Of a stretch of 64,000 bases of DNA, positions 43,801-56,607 are shown one piece after another (position 1 is the first letter of the stretch; each line of letters starts with the position of its first letter). The position numbers and the translations under genes are program-made. The DNA comes from Drechmeria coniospora. Taxonomy: Eukaryota; Ascomycota; Sordariomycetes; Hypocreales; Ophiocordycipitaceae. The notes under the pieces are model-generated. The model did not search any database, was not told the DNA's origin, and was given only the letters and a program-made list of their open reading frames with translations. The stretch lies in the NCBI RefSeq assembly GCF_001625195.1, contig NC_054390.1:4612027-4676026 (forward strand), given 5' to 3'.

Positions 43801-46455
43801 CATCATCGACGGCCTCCTCCTCGCCGTTGCTGCCATCTTGCCTGCCGCATATGATTTCGCGGACAGTCTCGTTCGGTAACCATGGGTTCTGGTCGCAGAA
43901 CGTGACGGCACCCGAGAACTGAGTCTTGATGGTTCCCTCGAACGCCGAGAGCTCGCCCAGGAAGGCTTTCAGGAGAGTCGACTTGCCACAGCCAACTGGA
44001 CCCAAAATCAGCGTGAGTGCGCGGCGAGGTATATCGAGAGGGGGGGAAATGTCGATGACGGGGACGTCGACCTTTTCCGCCTCCCCCACAGCTCCTTCTG
44101 CGTCGGCATCATCGTCCCTCCCCGCGGCAGGCTCCTCCGCCGCGGCCGGTGATTTGTGCCAAGAGAACTTGCCACCGATGGAGGCAATGATTTCAGGCTC
44201 TAGCATCACATTAGCCACACTGCCAGGCTTGGCTTCCGTTTCGGCCGAGTCGACTCGAACGGCAGCCGGGTGTTCGGAGCCTGCGTCGTCCAACATGTCC
44301 TTGGTCCGGAACTGGGCGCCATGATCGGCGAAGAGTCGGGTATCCTTTCTTTCTTCGGAGTTGAGATGGTCCTGAATACGCTGGCACGAAGCGAGCCCAC
44401 CAGCGATTTGCGGCAGAGCAGCCACCAGCTTGGCCAATGGACCGTTGAGGAGGACGATGATGGAGAGAGCGGTGAAGACCTTGGCGATGGTGAGCGTAGT
44501 TCCATTACCGTGAACGGCGATGCCAGCAAAGGTGGAAAATGTAAGGAGAGGGCCGAGGATGGGCGTGCAGATGGCTGCGTTGACCGTGTTAGTCGAGAGA
44601 TTTGGGGGGAAGCAGCGGAGCGGAGCGGAGCGGTTGAAGGAGGCTCACGTACAGAGGATGAGCGACCCTCCGAGCAGGTAACGGAACCTCTCGGAGACAA
44701 CCAACTCCCGCTTGCGCAGACTGCGAATGACGGAAAACGCGACATCGCCGAGGCCCGAGATTTTCAGCCACTTGATGCTACCCAGTGCCCTGGCGGTGGC
44801 GGTGACACGAATTTGCGAGGCCTCGATCCAGGCGGCTTGATGGCGGCCGGTCGGTATCGCGAGGAATATGGTGCCGATCATGACCACTGGACGATGCGCA
44901 GGGCAGGTACGTGAGCGAGGCTTCCCAGCCAAGTACGAGGGTCCCACGGCACTCACCGAGAGCAAAGCCAACTCCCATGACGCAGGCGGCACCCAGCTGG
45001 CGCTCGAGAAGGTAGATGGCCAGCCCAATCTCGAGAAGATTGCTCCAGGTCTCGTGGAACTGAACGAGACCCTGGGTGATGGTTTCGATGTCGGTGCTCA
45101 CGAGCGTCAAGGCGGCAGTCGGGTTGAAGGTGGACGAGGCCGACGTGTCGATGAGCAGAGCCTTCTGGTAGATGAGAGGAATGACGCTGCCGCGCATCAT
45201 CGTCGCCGCTCGATAGTTGCGCCATTCGTATTGACCCATGGACACCTACGCACGGGCGACGTGTCAGCCATGCTCGACGTAGTAGGAGCGAAAGCAAAAA
45301 AAAGCCAGCTGCTTGTTGGGGACAGGGCAAGGGCGCATACGGCAATGCCGGTGTACACAAGAACGTAGGCGCCGATCAAGCCATAGCCCCTGTTGTTGTA
45401 AGGCTGCGTCTGGGGCGTCGCGGCGAGGTCAATGGCGGCCGTGACGAGAAAAGGCTGGGCGTAGGTGAAGGCGATCTGAAACAGGCGGGGAATGACGGGC
45501 ATCATGACGGCGTCGGAAAAGGCGCCGAACCAGGCGCCGCACAGCGCACCGGGGACGGTCTTGTCCGGGACTGGGATGCCATGTCAGCGCACGGAGCTCC
45601 GACGGCGACGGCGGCGAGTTCCTACCCTTTTCCCAGGCGTCGGACATGATTTTGGCCAGTGTTTCCGACTTCAACTCGTCGTCAAGAGCGTACAAATCCC
45701 GAGGCCCCAAGATCTTGCGATAGCCAGCGAGGAAGAGAGGAGTTAGCCAGTAGAAGACGCCCCGGTTGAAGGGTCCGGCGACGCTTTCGGGTGCGACGTG
45801 ACGATGCTCGTCGAGCAGGATGGATCGCTTCTCGGTCGACTCGAGGAGAAGCATGACAACGCGCAGGGACAGGCTGGCGGCAAAGACGGCCGGAACTGGG
45901 CTCCGGGTGTCATCGTCAAAGAGGAAGAGAGTGCGGGCGCGGGCGACGTCGAAGAGGACGGTGAGGGCGAGATAGAAGCATAGGAGGGGGGAGGGTCGGA
46001 TGTCGGATCGGTGCTCGAGGATGGACAGGGGCACGTAGATGAGAGAGACGACGAATGTCAGGACGACGCTGGGCAATGTTGCGCGCGTGCTCGTGAGCGG
46101 CGCCGCGGAGTTGTTGGCCCAGAGGCCGGCGAGGGCAGCGCTGAGGCCGACGAAGCATATCGAGGTGATCTGTCCACGGGGCGGTGAGCAGCGGAGATGA
46201 CAAGTCGACGTCGACTGCTCGGATGGGCACGACGACGAGTAAACGCACCTGTTTCCCCCACTGCAATAGACTAGGCTTGACCTTGATCGGCTCGCGAACA
46301 AGTCTCAGGATGGACAATGGAGCAACGAGGAGGAAAAGCGAAGAGACGAGGATGGAGAGAATGGATTCCTCGAACAGCAGGGTGAAGTCGAAACCGCCAC
46401 GACAGGTCGATCCGGCCCACGGACCGAAGGAATCATCCGGACACGAGGTTGCCAT
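40858..46455 (-). CDS. ABCC (MRP-type) full ABC transporter
   Basis: Fifteen exons on the minus strand: 46455-46249, 46169-45626, 45570-45341, 45245-44957, 44886-44653, 44574-43676, 43610-43448, 43380-42991, 42935-42812, 42737-42666, 42609-42494, 42436-41770, 41714-41634, 41582-41169 and 41116-40858, giving 1562 residues. The order is TMD0, TMD1, NBD1, TMD2, NBD2. NBD1 has GPVGCGKSTLL, signature SGGQKQR and Walker B LLILDDVFSGLD, and lacks the switch histidine (VATSD), as is usual in ABCC. NBD2 has GRTGSGKSSL, LSQGQ, VLLLDEATSSLD and IAHKL. All phases agree across the 14 introns (51-95 bp). Known role: ATP-driven export of conjugates or metabolites at the plasma or vacuolar membrane. Its place between an O-methyltransferase and P450 genes suggests export of the cluster product or self-protection. 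The exon 7/8 junction (43448/43380) is the least certain. Confidence 0.9.
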
Positions 46456-49400
46456 GAGCTCCTTTGGCGAGTCGAGGCCGCAACAGTCGGGGAGAGGGAG
46501 GGGGGGGGATCGTCGGTCGGATGCTTCCGCTTCGAGGTGTGCAGTTCGGCAGGGAAGGAGGAAAGAGGAGGAGCAAGTCGCTAGATGAAGGTCCCGAGAG
46601 GACGAGACATGGGAAAGAAGTCCTTGAGAGAAGGAGGATGGACAGAAACTGTAGGATCTGGAGACGGGAAAAGAACGATGACGGTGGAGGCGAGAAAAGT
46701 GCCAGCCAAGAGTGAGCGTATGCCTGCATCAGCACATGGCATTATGGCAGTTACGTGGTACGAGTATTGACGGAGCATTTCCACGTACTATTACAGTAGT
46801 TGTACAGGGTACAGGGTACAGAGTACAGAGTACAGAGTACAGAGTACAGAGTACAGAGTACAAGTACTCCATACTCCGTACATGCGTTCAGATCTGCTAC
46901 TCCTCCGGAAAGAGTACATTTTACGACCTACCTACCCAAGGTACAGTACTTTGCTGCTTCACCTAATACTTGTGTGCATGTACTCGGTACTTTCTCGTAC
47001 GTAGTACCTGATGCAACAATACTTTACTTGTATTTGCAGTACTGAGTACTCTGCAGTTGTTTGTGCGGGAGCCAGCCTCGATGAGGCAAGTTCATCTCGG
47101 CCCGTCACAGCGGTTGGGCCCCGGTTTTGCCATTGGTCTGCCGTTACGGCACGAGGTACCTGCTGTGAATAAATGCAAGGGAACCGCACGGGGTACCGAG
47201 TACGGAGTACAGCTGGCACTATCACTGCCATGTGCGAGCGACTGGCCTCGTGCCGCGTCTCGAAAGTACCTGTACCTCTGAAGGGGGACATGTTCCAGTA
47301 CTCGCTACCATGGCCAGAGTGTGCATGCACCAATGAGCACCTGCATCCCTACCGAGCCAATCCGTGCCGGCCGTCTCGTGACTGCTGGAAGGGCGCAGCG
47401 TCGGGGCGCTCACGGGAGTCGTCCAGGTCCACGTGGGTGCGCGTGGACGTCCTCATCGCCCCCGGCCACTCCTTGGCCATTTTTATTATTTAATTTACTT
47501 ATTCCCCTTACAGTTTGGCATTGTTGGCTGCCCTTGAATGATGCCGCTGGTAAGTTTGTGGCCGTTGTTGGCCGCTGCAGTGAGAGATAATCCGATGTTG
47601 CAAAAGGTCATTTCAGTCACTTGGTTCTGGTGCACCCAAGTGCCTGTACCAGACCAACCACAAGTGCCTGTAGTGCCTACTAGGTAATCTGTACAAGGTA
47701 CCTAGTACGTTGCTGTTTCGGCACGGCCCCTGGCAGCCCCCCGAAAGCTTGACTGGCCGCCGCTGAGCCACTGTCGAGGAGGGGGAGGGGCCCAGTCAAC
47801 AGGGGACGACGGCGCCGGCGGGGGGGGGGGGACACTCAGCCGTGGTGATCGCTCACGCACGTACAGCACAAGTACTAGCGCAGCACATCGTACTAGTACC
47901 TGCGAGGTACCTGACCCCTGTCGAATATTCTCCGTGCTCCGTATGGCCCGCTAGGAACCGTCAGAATCCGCCAAGGATGCGCCGGCTCACTTCCCAGTTA
48001 GGCAATTGTGCGTATCTCGGTACCTGCTCCAAACCCTTGTCTTTGTAGTACCAAGTACACCTACTTGCTTGCATCCGCACCCAGATTGGAGTACATGTAC
48101 TTACTGTGCATACAGTACAAGCACGGCGTACCTACAGGACGCCAGCGACACTGCTCACCCGGCTAACAGGTAATAACCCACGTACGGAGTACAAGGTAGG
48201 TACGGAGTACTACATGTACAGCTGCATAGCAACGACTTCAGCAACCCACGACTGCAGAAAGTCACGCCCACAGCGCATCTGAGTACTACCTACTCCGTAA
48301 TTACTAGGTACCCAACGGCGGCAGCGCACCTAAAGTGACAGCGCACCTACGGCGACGGTGCACCTATGGCGACCGCACGCCTGCGAAGACAGCACTCCTA
48401 CGACTGCAGCGCACCTTGCCTTGCACTCTTGGTGGTGGCGGAACCAGAGCCGAGAAGAATAACATCATCGAATTAGTAGGTCACTGCACCCCGCCTGCGA
48501 GGTGCTTTTGTTGTACTCACCGAGCCTGCTGCGAGGGTGGACAATGATCAGTGCCGGAGCAAGTATTACTGTAAGTATACAGTACTTACCTATGCTTGTA
48601 CTGGTACTTGCGTTTGCCCGCTCTGGTCAGCATGCCGTCCCCGCAGCGGCCAACTCGTTAGCCTGCAGCCTAGAGTCCGACGGCCGAACGGCCTTTGAGC
48701 GCTCCAGCCTGTCGCCTTCGGCTTCTCCACCAGTCACGGTCTCGGCCTCGGCGTCATTCACGCTTGCCAATGTACTTGGAATCGATCCACGGTGACAACC
48801 GCCTTGGCAGCCAAACAGCATACACCTAGAATATGTGCACCCATACATTGGCCGGCTGCGCGCGCAAATGGGTGGGAGCGGCCTGACCATGTATGTGCGG
48901 GACACGTATCTGCATGGATTATTCGCAGAGGACATTGTCTCCGACTTGCGTTGACTCGGTGGAACTGGAACGCTGTGAGGCTTTCACGATGCATCGTGAT
49001 GAACATGGCATCCGAGCAAATGATGGCCAGGCTTTTCGCCTGTTCGTATTCTTTGCCTTGCATCGAGTTCGTTGTTCTGCAGCATCTTCATGTCCTTCAT
49101 CACCTGGCCGGCCCCCTCTATGTGTCAAGCATCCTCGACAACCACGTCCCAGGTCTTCATGTGCGTGCGAGTGCGTATTTGTATACGCAACTCGTGATGA
49201 GCAGCTCGTCTCCTGCCCAGCTCTATCGCTTGTCGTCGGCATCGACGTTTTCCGAGCCCTTGCCATCGCGCAACGGTCCGTCTAGCCCGTCGCAGATCCC
49301 ATCCCCCCGACGAATGATGCTAAGCATGTACGCTGACGAGACAGTAACAAACCGTCAGCTTCCTCCACGTTCACGTAGTATCCATATACGAGACCGATCC

Positions 49401-49843
49401 ATCGTCACTCACGTAAGCGACTTGTGCACAGTCGACCTTATTCCCGGCTTCCCACTGAGTCAGAAGACTGCAAACAGGCACCATAGGCGTACGATGCGAG
49501 GCCAAGGCACGGAATTGATGGCAGAACGCAACCGTTCGAGGGGCCGAGGCAGAGAGCCCTTGCTCCATGACAAGGGGCCGCGTATTTTCTTTTGCACCGT
49601 GCCCCCGGCGTCTCGACGTCCCAGAAGAAACCCTACCCGTGCTGCGCAACGTGCATGCATGTGCCGTGCACTTACACACGGATAGTTAACCTTCTGTTGC
49701 CTGTCATTGCTCGCGAGCGCGTCCTGGTTTTGTCGACGTTCAACGACTGCCGTGCGCCATTCACCCATTTTCTTTCTCCTCCTCCTGCTGCCCCTGTCCG
49801 GTCGCATCACGAGATCGCCCTCCTCCGTCGACTGTCCGCCGAT
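46456..49843. other. 3.4-kb intergenic region inside the putative cluster
   Basis: No supported gene. Bases 46795-47060 contain six copies of GTACAGA or GTACAGG in tandem followed by GTACTCCGTAC words. Bases 47640-48300 are GTAC-rich, and 48310-48420 hold degenerate CAGCGCACCTACGGCGAC units. A G run lies at about 47820-47830. The longest frame (48792-49685, 297 codons) starts at GTG and looks like noncoding composition. A missing backbone gene would have to be much larger than this gap allows. Confidence 0.6.
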
Positions 49844-51619
49844 ATGATGACACTCGTCGCAGACGCCACCGGCACTTGCGTGCTGCCATTCGTCGCCTTC
49901 ACTCTGGCTGCGGTACGTGGCATCGGCTGCTCGAAAAATTGACCTGGCAATTCTCTCCTGCTCACTGCTCACCGGCCCCCAACAGTTCGCCCTGGCCTTC
50001 GTCGTCCGAGCCGTCTACGACGTCTACTTCCACCCCCTGAGTCGCATCCCAGGTCCGAAGATAACGGCCTGCAGCAGACTGCCGTACGTCCACATCCTCC
50101 TTCGCGGCGACCTCGTCCGCTGGCTTCACCGGCTGCACGAGCAGTACGGTGAGGTGGTCCGCATCGCCCCCGATGAAGTCTCCTTCATTTCCGATGCCTG
50201 GCAGGACATCTACGGCGTCCACCACGGGGAAAGGGCGGCCAAGGGATCCTATCTCAAGGACCGCCGTTGGTTCGCCGAACCGTACAACGATACCTGGTCC
50301 ATTCTCCAGGCCGACGCCGAGGCCCACCCTAGGATGAGAAAGATGATCGCCCCGGCCTTCTCCGACAAGGCCTTGCGGGACCAAGAGTCCTTGATCCAGC
50401 AGTATGTCGAACTATTTGTTCGGAGGCTTCACGAGCAGGCTGAAGGCGAACCAAAGGGCGTCGTCGACCTTGTCAGGTGGTTCAACTTTTTCACCTTTGA
50501 GTAGGTTGACCGAGTGAACCTGACTTTCTGCACATGTCGGCGCTAAAAAAAAACTCTCGGATGCAGCATCATCGCCGACATGACGTTCGGCGAGTCCTTT
50601 CACTGCCTGCGGGACAGCGACTACCATCCCTGGGTCCGCATGCTCTTCCATTCCGTCAGGGCCATTTCTCTCAACAGCGCCATCCGCCGCTACCCCATCT
50701 TCCAGGCCATGGTCAAACGTCTGGCGCCCAAGAACCTGCTCGAGCAACGGAAAAAGTTCAACATGTTCGTCTTCGACCGCGTCGGCAAGCGCCTGTCATC
50801 GGAGCCCGCCCACCCCGATCTCATGTCGCACATACAGAAGCACAAGGATAAGCCAAAGGGCCTCAACAGGGACGAGATCGACAGCAACGCCAACGTTTTG
50901 CTCGTCGCCGGAAGCGAGACTACCGCGACGACCCTATCTGGCTGTGCCTACCTTCTCATGTCCAATCCGGAAAAGCTGAAGAAGCTCACGCACGAGGTCC
51001 GCACCAGGTTTGACCACCCGTCCGAGGTCACCATCAAGGCAGTCAGCAGCATGCCCTACCTTCACGCCGCCCTGACGGAAGCCTTACGCATGTATCCTCC
51101 GAACGCCGCCGGCTTTATGCGCATCGTTCCCGGCAAGGGCGACTTCATCGGTGGGCATTGGATACCGGGAGGGGTAAGTCGTCACGGCAGCGAATCGTGT
51201 CCGTGTCGTGAGCTTACCGTGTGGCAGACATCCGTCTCCATCTCTCAATGGCCCGCCAACCACTCCACCCGCAACTTTGTAGAGCCGTTTACCTTTGCCC
51301 CCGAGCGTTTCTTGGGAGATGACCGCTACGAGAAAGACAATAGGGCTATCCTGAACCCCTTTTCCTTTGGGCCCCGAAACTGTCTCGGCAAATCGTACGT
51401 CCTTACTGCCTCTGTCAAGATCGTCTCTAACACGGCTCGTGGAACAGACTTGCCAACGTCGAGATGAGACTCATAATGACGAGGCTTCTCTTGGACTTTG
51501 ACATGGAGTTGATGGACCCCGCTCAGGATTGGATGGATCAGAAGGCATTCACGTTGTGGGAAAAGTTGCCACTAATGGTTCGGCTGAAGCCAGTACGCAA
51601 GTATAACCCCCCGAGCTGA
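49844..51619 (+). CDS. Cytochrome P450 (first of two)
   Basis: Exons 49844-49912, 49986-50500, 50567-51173, 51228-51394 and 51448-51619 encode 509 residues. The N-terminal anchor is split over exons 1 and 2 and followed by YFHPLSRIPGPK. The I-helix oxygen-binding motif is AGSETTATT, the ExxR is EALR (LTEALRMYPPNAAG), the PERF motif is FAPERFLGDD and the heme loop is FSFGPRNCLG with the cysteine ligand. All catalytic elements are present. Location: ER membrane; it needs a P450 reductase. The substrate is unknown, and relatives hydroxylate terpenoids and similar metabolites. Intron 3 is 54 bases long and has no stop in frame, so its retention would add 18 residues just before the conserved TSVSISQW without breaking the protein. 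Convergent with the THEM6-like gene 184 bases downstream. Confidence 0.92.
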
Positions 51620-51802
51620 GCTGGCGGCTTGCTGAATCTAGTATGACTGTGATTGAATGCATCGCTTGCGCGTCCTGTTGAATCTGAAAAGTAGTTGAAT
51701 CATTTCTTTTCTAGCTGGAAAAAAATGGCAAAATTATCCGACCACAACTGAGCGCGCCTGCAAGAAAATAGAAACCATGTCATTCATCCTGCATTCGATC
51801 GT

Positions 51803-52708
51803 CTATTGGGCCTTTTCATCCGAATACATCTTCTCCAGCCGCAAATCTGCGGCCCCCCATGTGTCAACCACGGCCATTCCCTTTACTCTTTGTTCCTCGA
51901 TCTCTTGCCACGTCCAGCTTCCCGAAGCCATTTGCGCATCCGCCGAACCAATTTCATCCCTCCTCGAAGTGATCCATCCCGCCTCAGACAAGAACTGCTC
52001 GGGCTTGACGGTGATGCGACCCTTTTTGATGATATACTTGGACAAGCTCGACGCAAATAGTTGCCTCGGCTTGCCTTTTCGGCTGACGAACCACGAACCG
52101 ACGAAGAGCCAACGGGAGTCCCAACCAAGGATGCGTGACTCGACATCGTATGAGGCGAAGGCGGCCATCTCACGCTTGAATGAGGTATATGTTGCTCCGA
52201 GGACAAGCGCCGCTCTCCCCCGAACTCTTTCGCGCCTGGCAATGCCATCCCGCCCCTTGTATTCGATCCGCATGTTGTTCATGGGCCACGCGGGAGCAAT
52301 GATGCGTCCGAGCAACTTGATGCGAGCCACATCGAGGTCCGTAAAGTACGTCGAATTGGACTTGTGCATGTTGAAGTCGAGTTCGAAAAGCGACACGTGG
52401 GTTGAGATAATGTCTGCTTGGAACAATGGGTGGTGCTCTTGAATAGAATCTGAAGGACTGGCTTTTTGGACAATCGCCACTCTTCGCTTTGGGTTTTCCG
52501 ACGTCGGCGATGGAACTGTGTGACGGGCCCCACGCGAGAACGATGTGTTGAAATGGTACAGAGTACGAGCTGTCCATGTTCCCGGGAGCGATTTGTAGTT
52601 GGCCAAGGCAAGCAAAGCGACCACGGTCCACCATGACCAGAGCGAGGTTGGGACCTGGACCGTCAACAGGCGAGAAAACGCCGGCCAGTCAATCTCAGAA
52701 GATGTCAT
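51803..52708 (-). CDS. THEM6-like hotdog-fold protein (putative thioesterase)
   Basis: A single exon of 301 residues. The N-terminus carries one membrane segment (about residues 15-38, SLWSWWTVVALLALANY). The hotdog signature comes next: HVSLFELDFNMHKSNSTYFT followed by DLDVAR, corresponding to the D-x-N-x-H-x-NNxxY pattern of 4HBT_2 proteins. Beta strands such as RAALVLGATYTSF, ESRILGWDSRWLFVGSWFV and ASSLSKYIIKKGRITV complete the fold. Known relatives are called thioesterase-like or THEM6; direct activity is seldom shown. In a metabolite cluster such a protein could release, trim or fold an acyl intermediate, but that is inference. It lies between two P450 genes and is divergent from the second across a 2.2-kb gap. 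Confidence 0.8.
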   Translation of the reverse strand: MTSSEIDWPAFSRLLTVQVPTSLWSWWTVVALLALANYKSLPGTWTARTLYHFNTSFSRGARHTVPSPTSENPKRRVAIVQKASPSDSIQEHHPLFQADIISTHVSLFELDFNMHKSNSTYFTDLDVARIKLLGRIIAPAWPMNNMRIEYKGRDGIARRERVRGRAALVLGATYTSFKREMAAFASYDVESRILGWDSRWLFVGSWFVSRKGKPRQLFASSLSKYIIKKGRITVKPEQFLSEAGWITSRRDEIGSADAQMASGSWTWQEIEEQRVKGMAVVDTWGAADLRLEKMYSDEKAQ

Positions 52709-54905
52709 TTTTTTGCTTAGCTGGTGGGCGATGTAGGCGGCTTCTTGTCATATGCAAGGTGCGAGATCTAGGCGAGACTGGGTGGCCAACTTGTACGTAG
52801 TAAATTGAGCTATCAGTTGACAAAGTATGCGTATGCAAAAGTTCCAAAATGAAATCAAGAGGCCTGTCCTCACGTTGCGCTCGTCAACAAGCAATTGCGG
52901 AATTCGAAGCAGTGTGCAGGCACAGAGAGTGAGCAGGAAGGATGAGAAAGTATTCTGTGGCCACCGAGTGAGACGAAACTACATGTAGATTGCAAATCAC
53001 TGGCGACCCGTATTGCACATGTTGGCCGAGTTCAACTTTGGTATCGACATGCATCCGAGATGCCGAGACCCAGACTTACGTGGGCTCTGAGCGCACACCC
53101 TGTCAGCACTGGCACCGTTCCAAGCCAAAATCTGACCGAGTCTCACATCACTGTTCTTATTTTTAGCTCGTGACCGCAGGCATATTAACTTGATAGCGGA
53201 GGGGAACCTTCGCTACCTGCAGCTAATTACATCAAGCAGGGTGCTTAATGTGACAAGCAGCAAGTTGCCGTCGTATGCATGACCTGAAGTTCAAGTATTC
53301 AGTACCCTCCCAAATCATGCATCCATGTACTTAATTTTCGTCATAGGGAACGGATGTCAGAGAATGGCATGGCAGTACCTCACGCACGACCACTTACAAT
53401 GCACACTACGATCAGGACCTCTCCATGTGGACGCAATCGGAGAATGGATACGTATCATTGCAAATTTCAACAGGTTTAGGTGGCTATTAGTTCATCCATC
53501 GCTTTAACGTCCACAATATTGTACATTTCCATTGTTTCTACCGAGTACTAGCCAATGCCGAACGTCAAACAATATGACTATTGATGAAGTTGAACCCCCA
53601 GAGCGTTATGAAGCGCCTGCTTCGTGCTTTTCCTTTCTCAATGGCATTGCCAGGGATTCATTCAACACGCAATCGAACCACAACGTTGACAACATTCTGA
53701 GTGTGTAAAATCTAGACCCAGTGAATCAATTCCCACTGGTTAGTAAAGCTGGATTTCTTCAGACACAGTCAAACTCATGCAATTTTACGAGCGGAAGCAA
53801 AATGATCCAGATTTTAGACGTCGTTTTTGCGAGGAAGAGCGTTTCCACAATTCTTTACTTGAGGAATCCAGAACATCATACCATACTGGCTTTCTTCACT
53901 ACGTGTTGCGTTCAAGCTATCGCTGAGACTTCCTTAGACAGTGGACTTGTGCTATTATGGCATTGGCGCTCATCGTGCAATGCGGAATGCCGGGGACACG
54001 CCCGCAATCAGGTACTGAGTCGCAGAAGGTGCCACTGCATACAAGGTAGAAGTGTAGCCTAGCGGTTGTCGTTCATACAAGTCAACTATTCTGCAATAGA
54101 AAACACCCAAATGAAAACATCGGCTGGCTGAAAGAGACATCTTCCACTGAAGGCGAGTTACGGAGTAGATATGGCGTTTATCACGTGTACTGGCAAGGCA
54201 TGATCACGAACGTGTGACTGACGTAAGCCAAAGGTCTCGTTGAGCAAACGTTGGCTTTCGAAGGGCATGCACGAAATAAGCCAACCTACTTATCAGAGCA
54301 TGACCTATTTTGGATACTATGACGTTATCGTTCATGCACATTCCATGGTCATCGGCTATTACTGTCCGGATCAGATCGGTTTCGTGACGAGCAGAATAGC
54401 TTCGTATGCTATGATGATCTGACCATGATACTCCATATACAATCACCAGGAATGAACCATGCATAATCTGAGTGCTACTATTCATCGTAGCATGGGGTTT
54501 GCGGCAAACGAGGCCCAAGACAGTGTCCGACGTTATCAAATCATACTCGGTGAGCGCCCAGTCACACCCCCCCTGGCGGCACGAATACAACACGATCATG
54601 GTGACTTCGCCTAAAATAACACGGCGTCAGACCCCCCCCTCCCCCCCGTCTTACTCAATACCCACAACACTACCCGCCATGACCCGGTCTCGATTGTATC
54701 CACGCCCTAAATCGTGAACGTTTTACGCATACCCTACGACATCTGATCGCAGCACTGCACCACGCAGCGGCGGGTCTGGTACAATGGCGCTGGGTCAATC
54801 GAAGCCAGTCACCGTCATTCTGAGCGTGCCTTCGGCTTGACAAGAATATCAACCGCAAAAAATCAGGAACAGTCGGAGACTGGAAGGTTTCGACAGGCTG
54901 AAATA
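52709..54905. other. 2.2-kb divergent intergenic region
   Basis: Lower GC than the flanking genes. No gene, RNA or clear repeat was recognised. It separates the divergent THEM6-like and second P450 genes, so it probably carries both promoters. A C-rich stretch lies at about 54630-54650. Confidence 0.55.
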
Positions 54906-56607
54906 ATGACCAACTTTGTGCCTGCGCTTGCTGTCGCTCATGGGGTCGCTACCCATCTGTTTTACTTCAAACATGGAGAGCGGCATGCCCATCCCTGGCG
55001 ATACGTTGCCGTTCTCCTTGCCGCCTTCGCCACTTTCTGGAGCTTGAAATGGCACCGTGGTGACCTGTCTGTTCTGGAGGCTGGCGCTTCAACCTCCTGG
55101 CTCACGTTTCTGTATCTCACTGGGCTCTCGTCAAGCGTCATCATTTTTCGTCTATTCTTCAATCCCTTAAATCGATTTCCAGGGCCATTCGCCGCCAGGT
55201 TGTCCAAGCTCTACTTTGTGTACCTGAGTTCTAATCTTCTCGGACACCATGAGCTCAATAAACTTCACGAGAAATACGGCCGATTTGTTCGGATCGGGCC
55301 AAATGACCTATCGGTTGTCGACCCCGACGGCATGAAAATCGTGCTTGGTCCGAACTCAAAGTGCACCAAGTCGGCCTGGTACGGGCAAGACGCACCGTAT
55401 ATCTCGACCAACACGACACGGGATCGAAACGCCCACGACAGACGGCGCCGACTTCTCAACGCTGCATTTAGCGACAAGGCGCTTCAGGGGTACGCCGTGC
55501 GAGTGCAAAAGTTTCACGACATGCTCACTTCGCAAATCGACTCATCAGACGGAAAGCCCATGAACGTTACCAGATGGTTTGGTTACTGGGGAATGGACAT
55601 GATGTGCGACATCGTCTTCAACGGTTCATTTAACATGCTGGCAAGCGGCGAGACCCACTGGGCTCTCAAAGTACTTGGTGACGGCTTACATCTCCAGGGG
55701 TTTGCCTTTCCGCCTTGGCTCTATCGGGTCTTCGCGACGATGCCCAAGGCAAGTACGGGAAACAAGGGGCTCGCAACGTTCTCTGCCGGGCAATTGGAGA
55801 ATCGTATGAAACAGCAAGGCAAAACAGCTCACCCGGATGTGATGCATCCGCTCATCGACTACTATGAGCGACAGGGCCCCGACGCGCAAAAGACCATCCT
55901 GCCCATGCTACAGGGAGACTCTCGCATGCTGATTGTCGCAGGAAGTGATACGACGTCGACGACGTTGACTCACATGTTTTACCGCTTCTGCACCGAACAG
56001 GGCCTTGTTGAGCGCGTTCGGAGGGAGGTTGAACCCCTTGTTGCAAACCCGACCGAGATTCAGTATAAAGAGGTCCGGCATGCACAGTTACTACACGGAT
56101 GTATAAATGAGACTCTACGGATGCACTATCCTGGGCCGTCTGGATTCTTCCGGAAGACGCCCAGTGAAGGCATCCACGTTGGCGATGTGTACATACCAAA
56201 GGATACCATTATCCAGCTGCCTCCTCATGTCATGGCTCTAGGTAAGTCGTCTTGATGTATGCCGCTTCCATTATTTTGCGCTGATCGGCGGTTTCGTGGC
56301 AGATGAGAACGTATACGAGCGATGCCGAGACTTCGTACCCGAACGATGGTATTCACACCCCGAGATGATCAAGCATAAGGATGCATTCATGCCATTCCTG
56401 GCGGGTTCTGAGTCTTGCATCGGAAAGAACCTTGCATATATCCAGCTGGCTGTTGTCGCATCCCAGATTCTGTTGCAATTCGACGTCGCCTTTGCCCCAG
56501 GTGAGGATGGAAGCACGTTAATCAGGGAATCCAAGGACCTAGGCATGCTCCATCCGGCCAAGTTGGATCTTGTCTTTACTCGGAGAAACAAGGCCGAATC
56601 CTCTTGA
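54906..56607 (+). CDS. Cytochrome P450 (second of two)
   Basis: Exons 54906-56241 and 56303-56607 encode 546 residues. Three hydrophobic N-terminal segments precede FFNPLNRFPGPFAARLSK, a layout typical of long fungal P450s of the tryprostatin-hydroxylase/benzoate-monooxygenase kind. The I-helix motif is AGSDTTSTT, the ExxR is ETLR (INETLRMHYPGPSGF), the PERW is FVPERWYSH and the heme loop is FLAGSESCIG with the cysteine ligand. It is complete and probably active at the ER. It is only distantly similar to the first P450, so it is not a tandem duplicate. The single intron (56242-56302) has GTAAGT and CAG ends. The start at 54906 gives MTNFVPALAVAHGV. It converges with the bZIP gene 454 bases downstream. 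Confidence 0.92.

Noticed and set aside
48792..49685. 297-codon frame in the cluster gap
   Set aside because: Starts at GTG, has no recognisable motif, and its antisense and other frames are also open. Cannot be supported as a gene.
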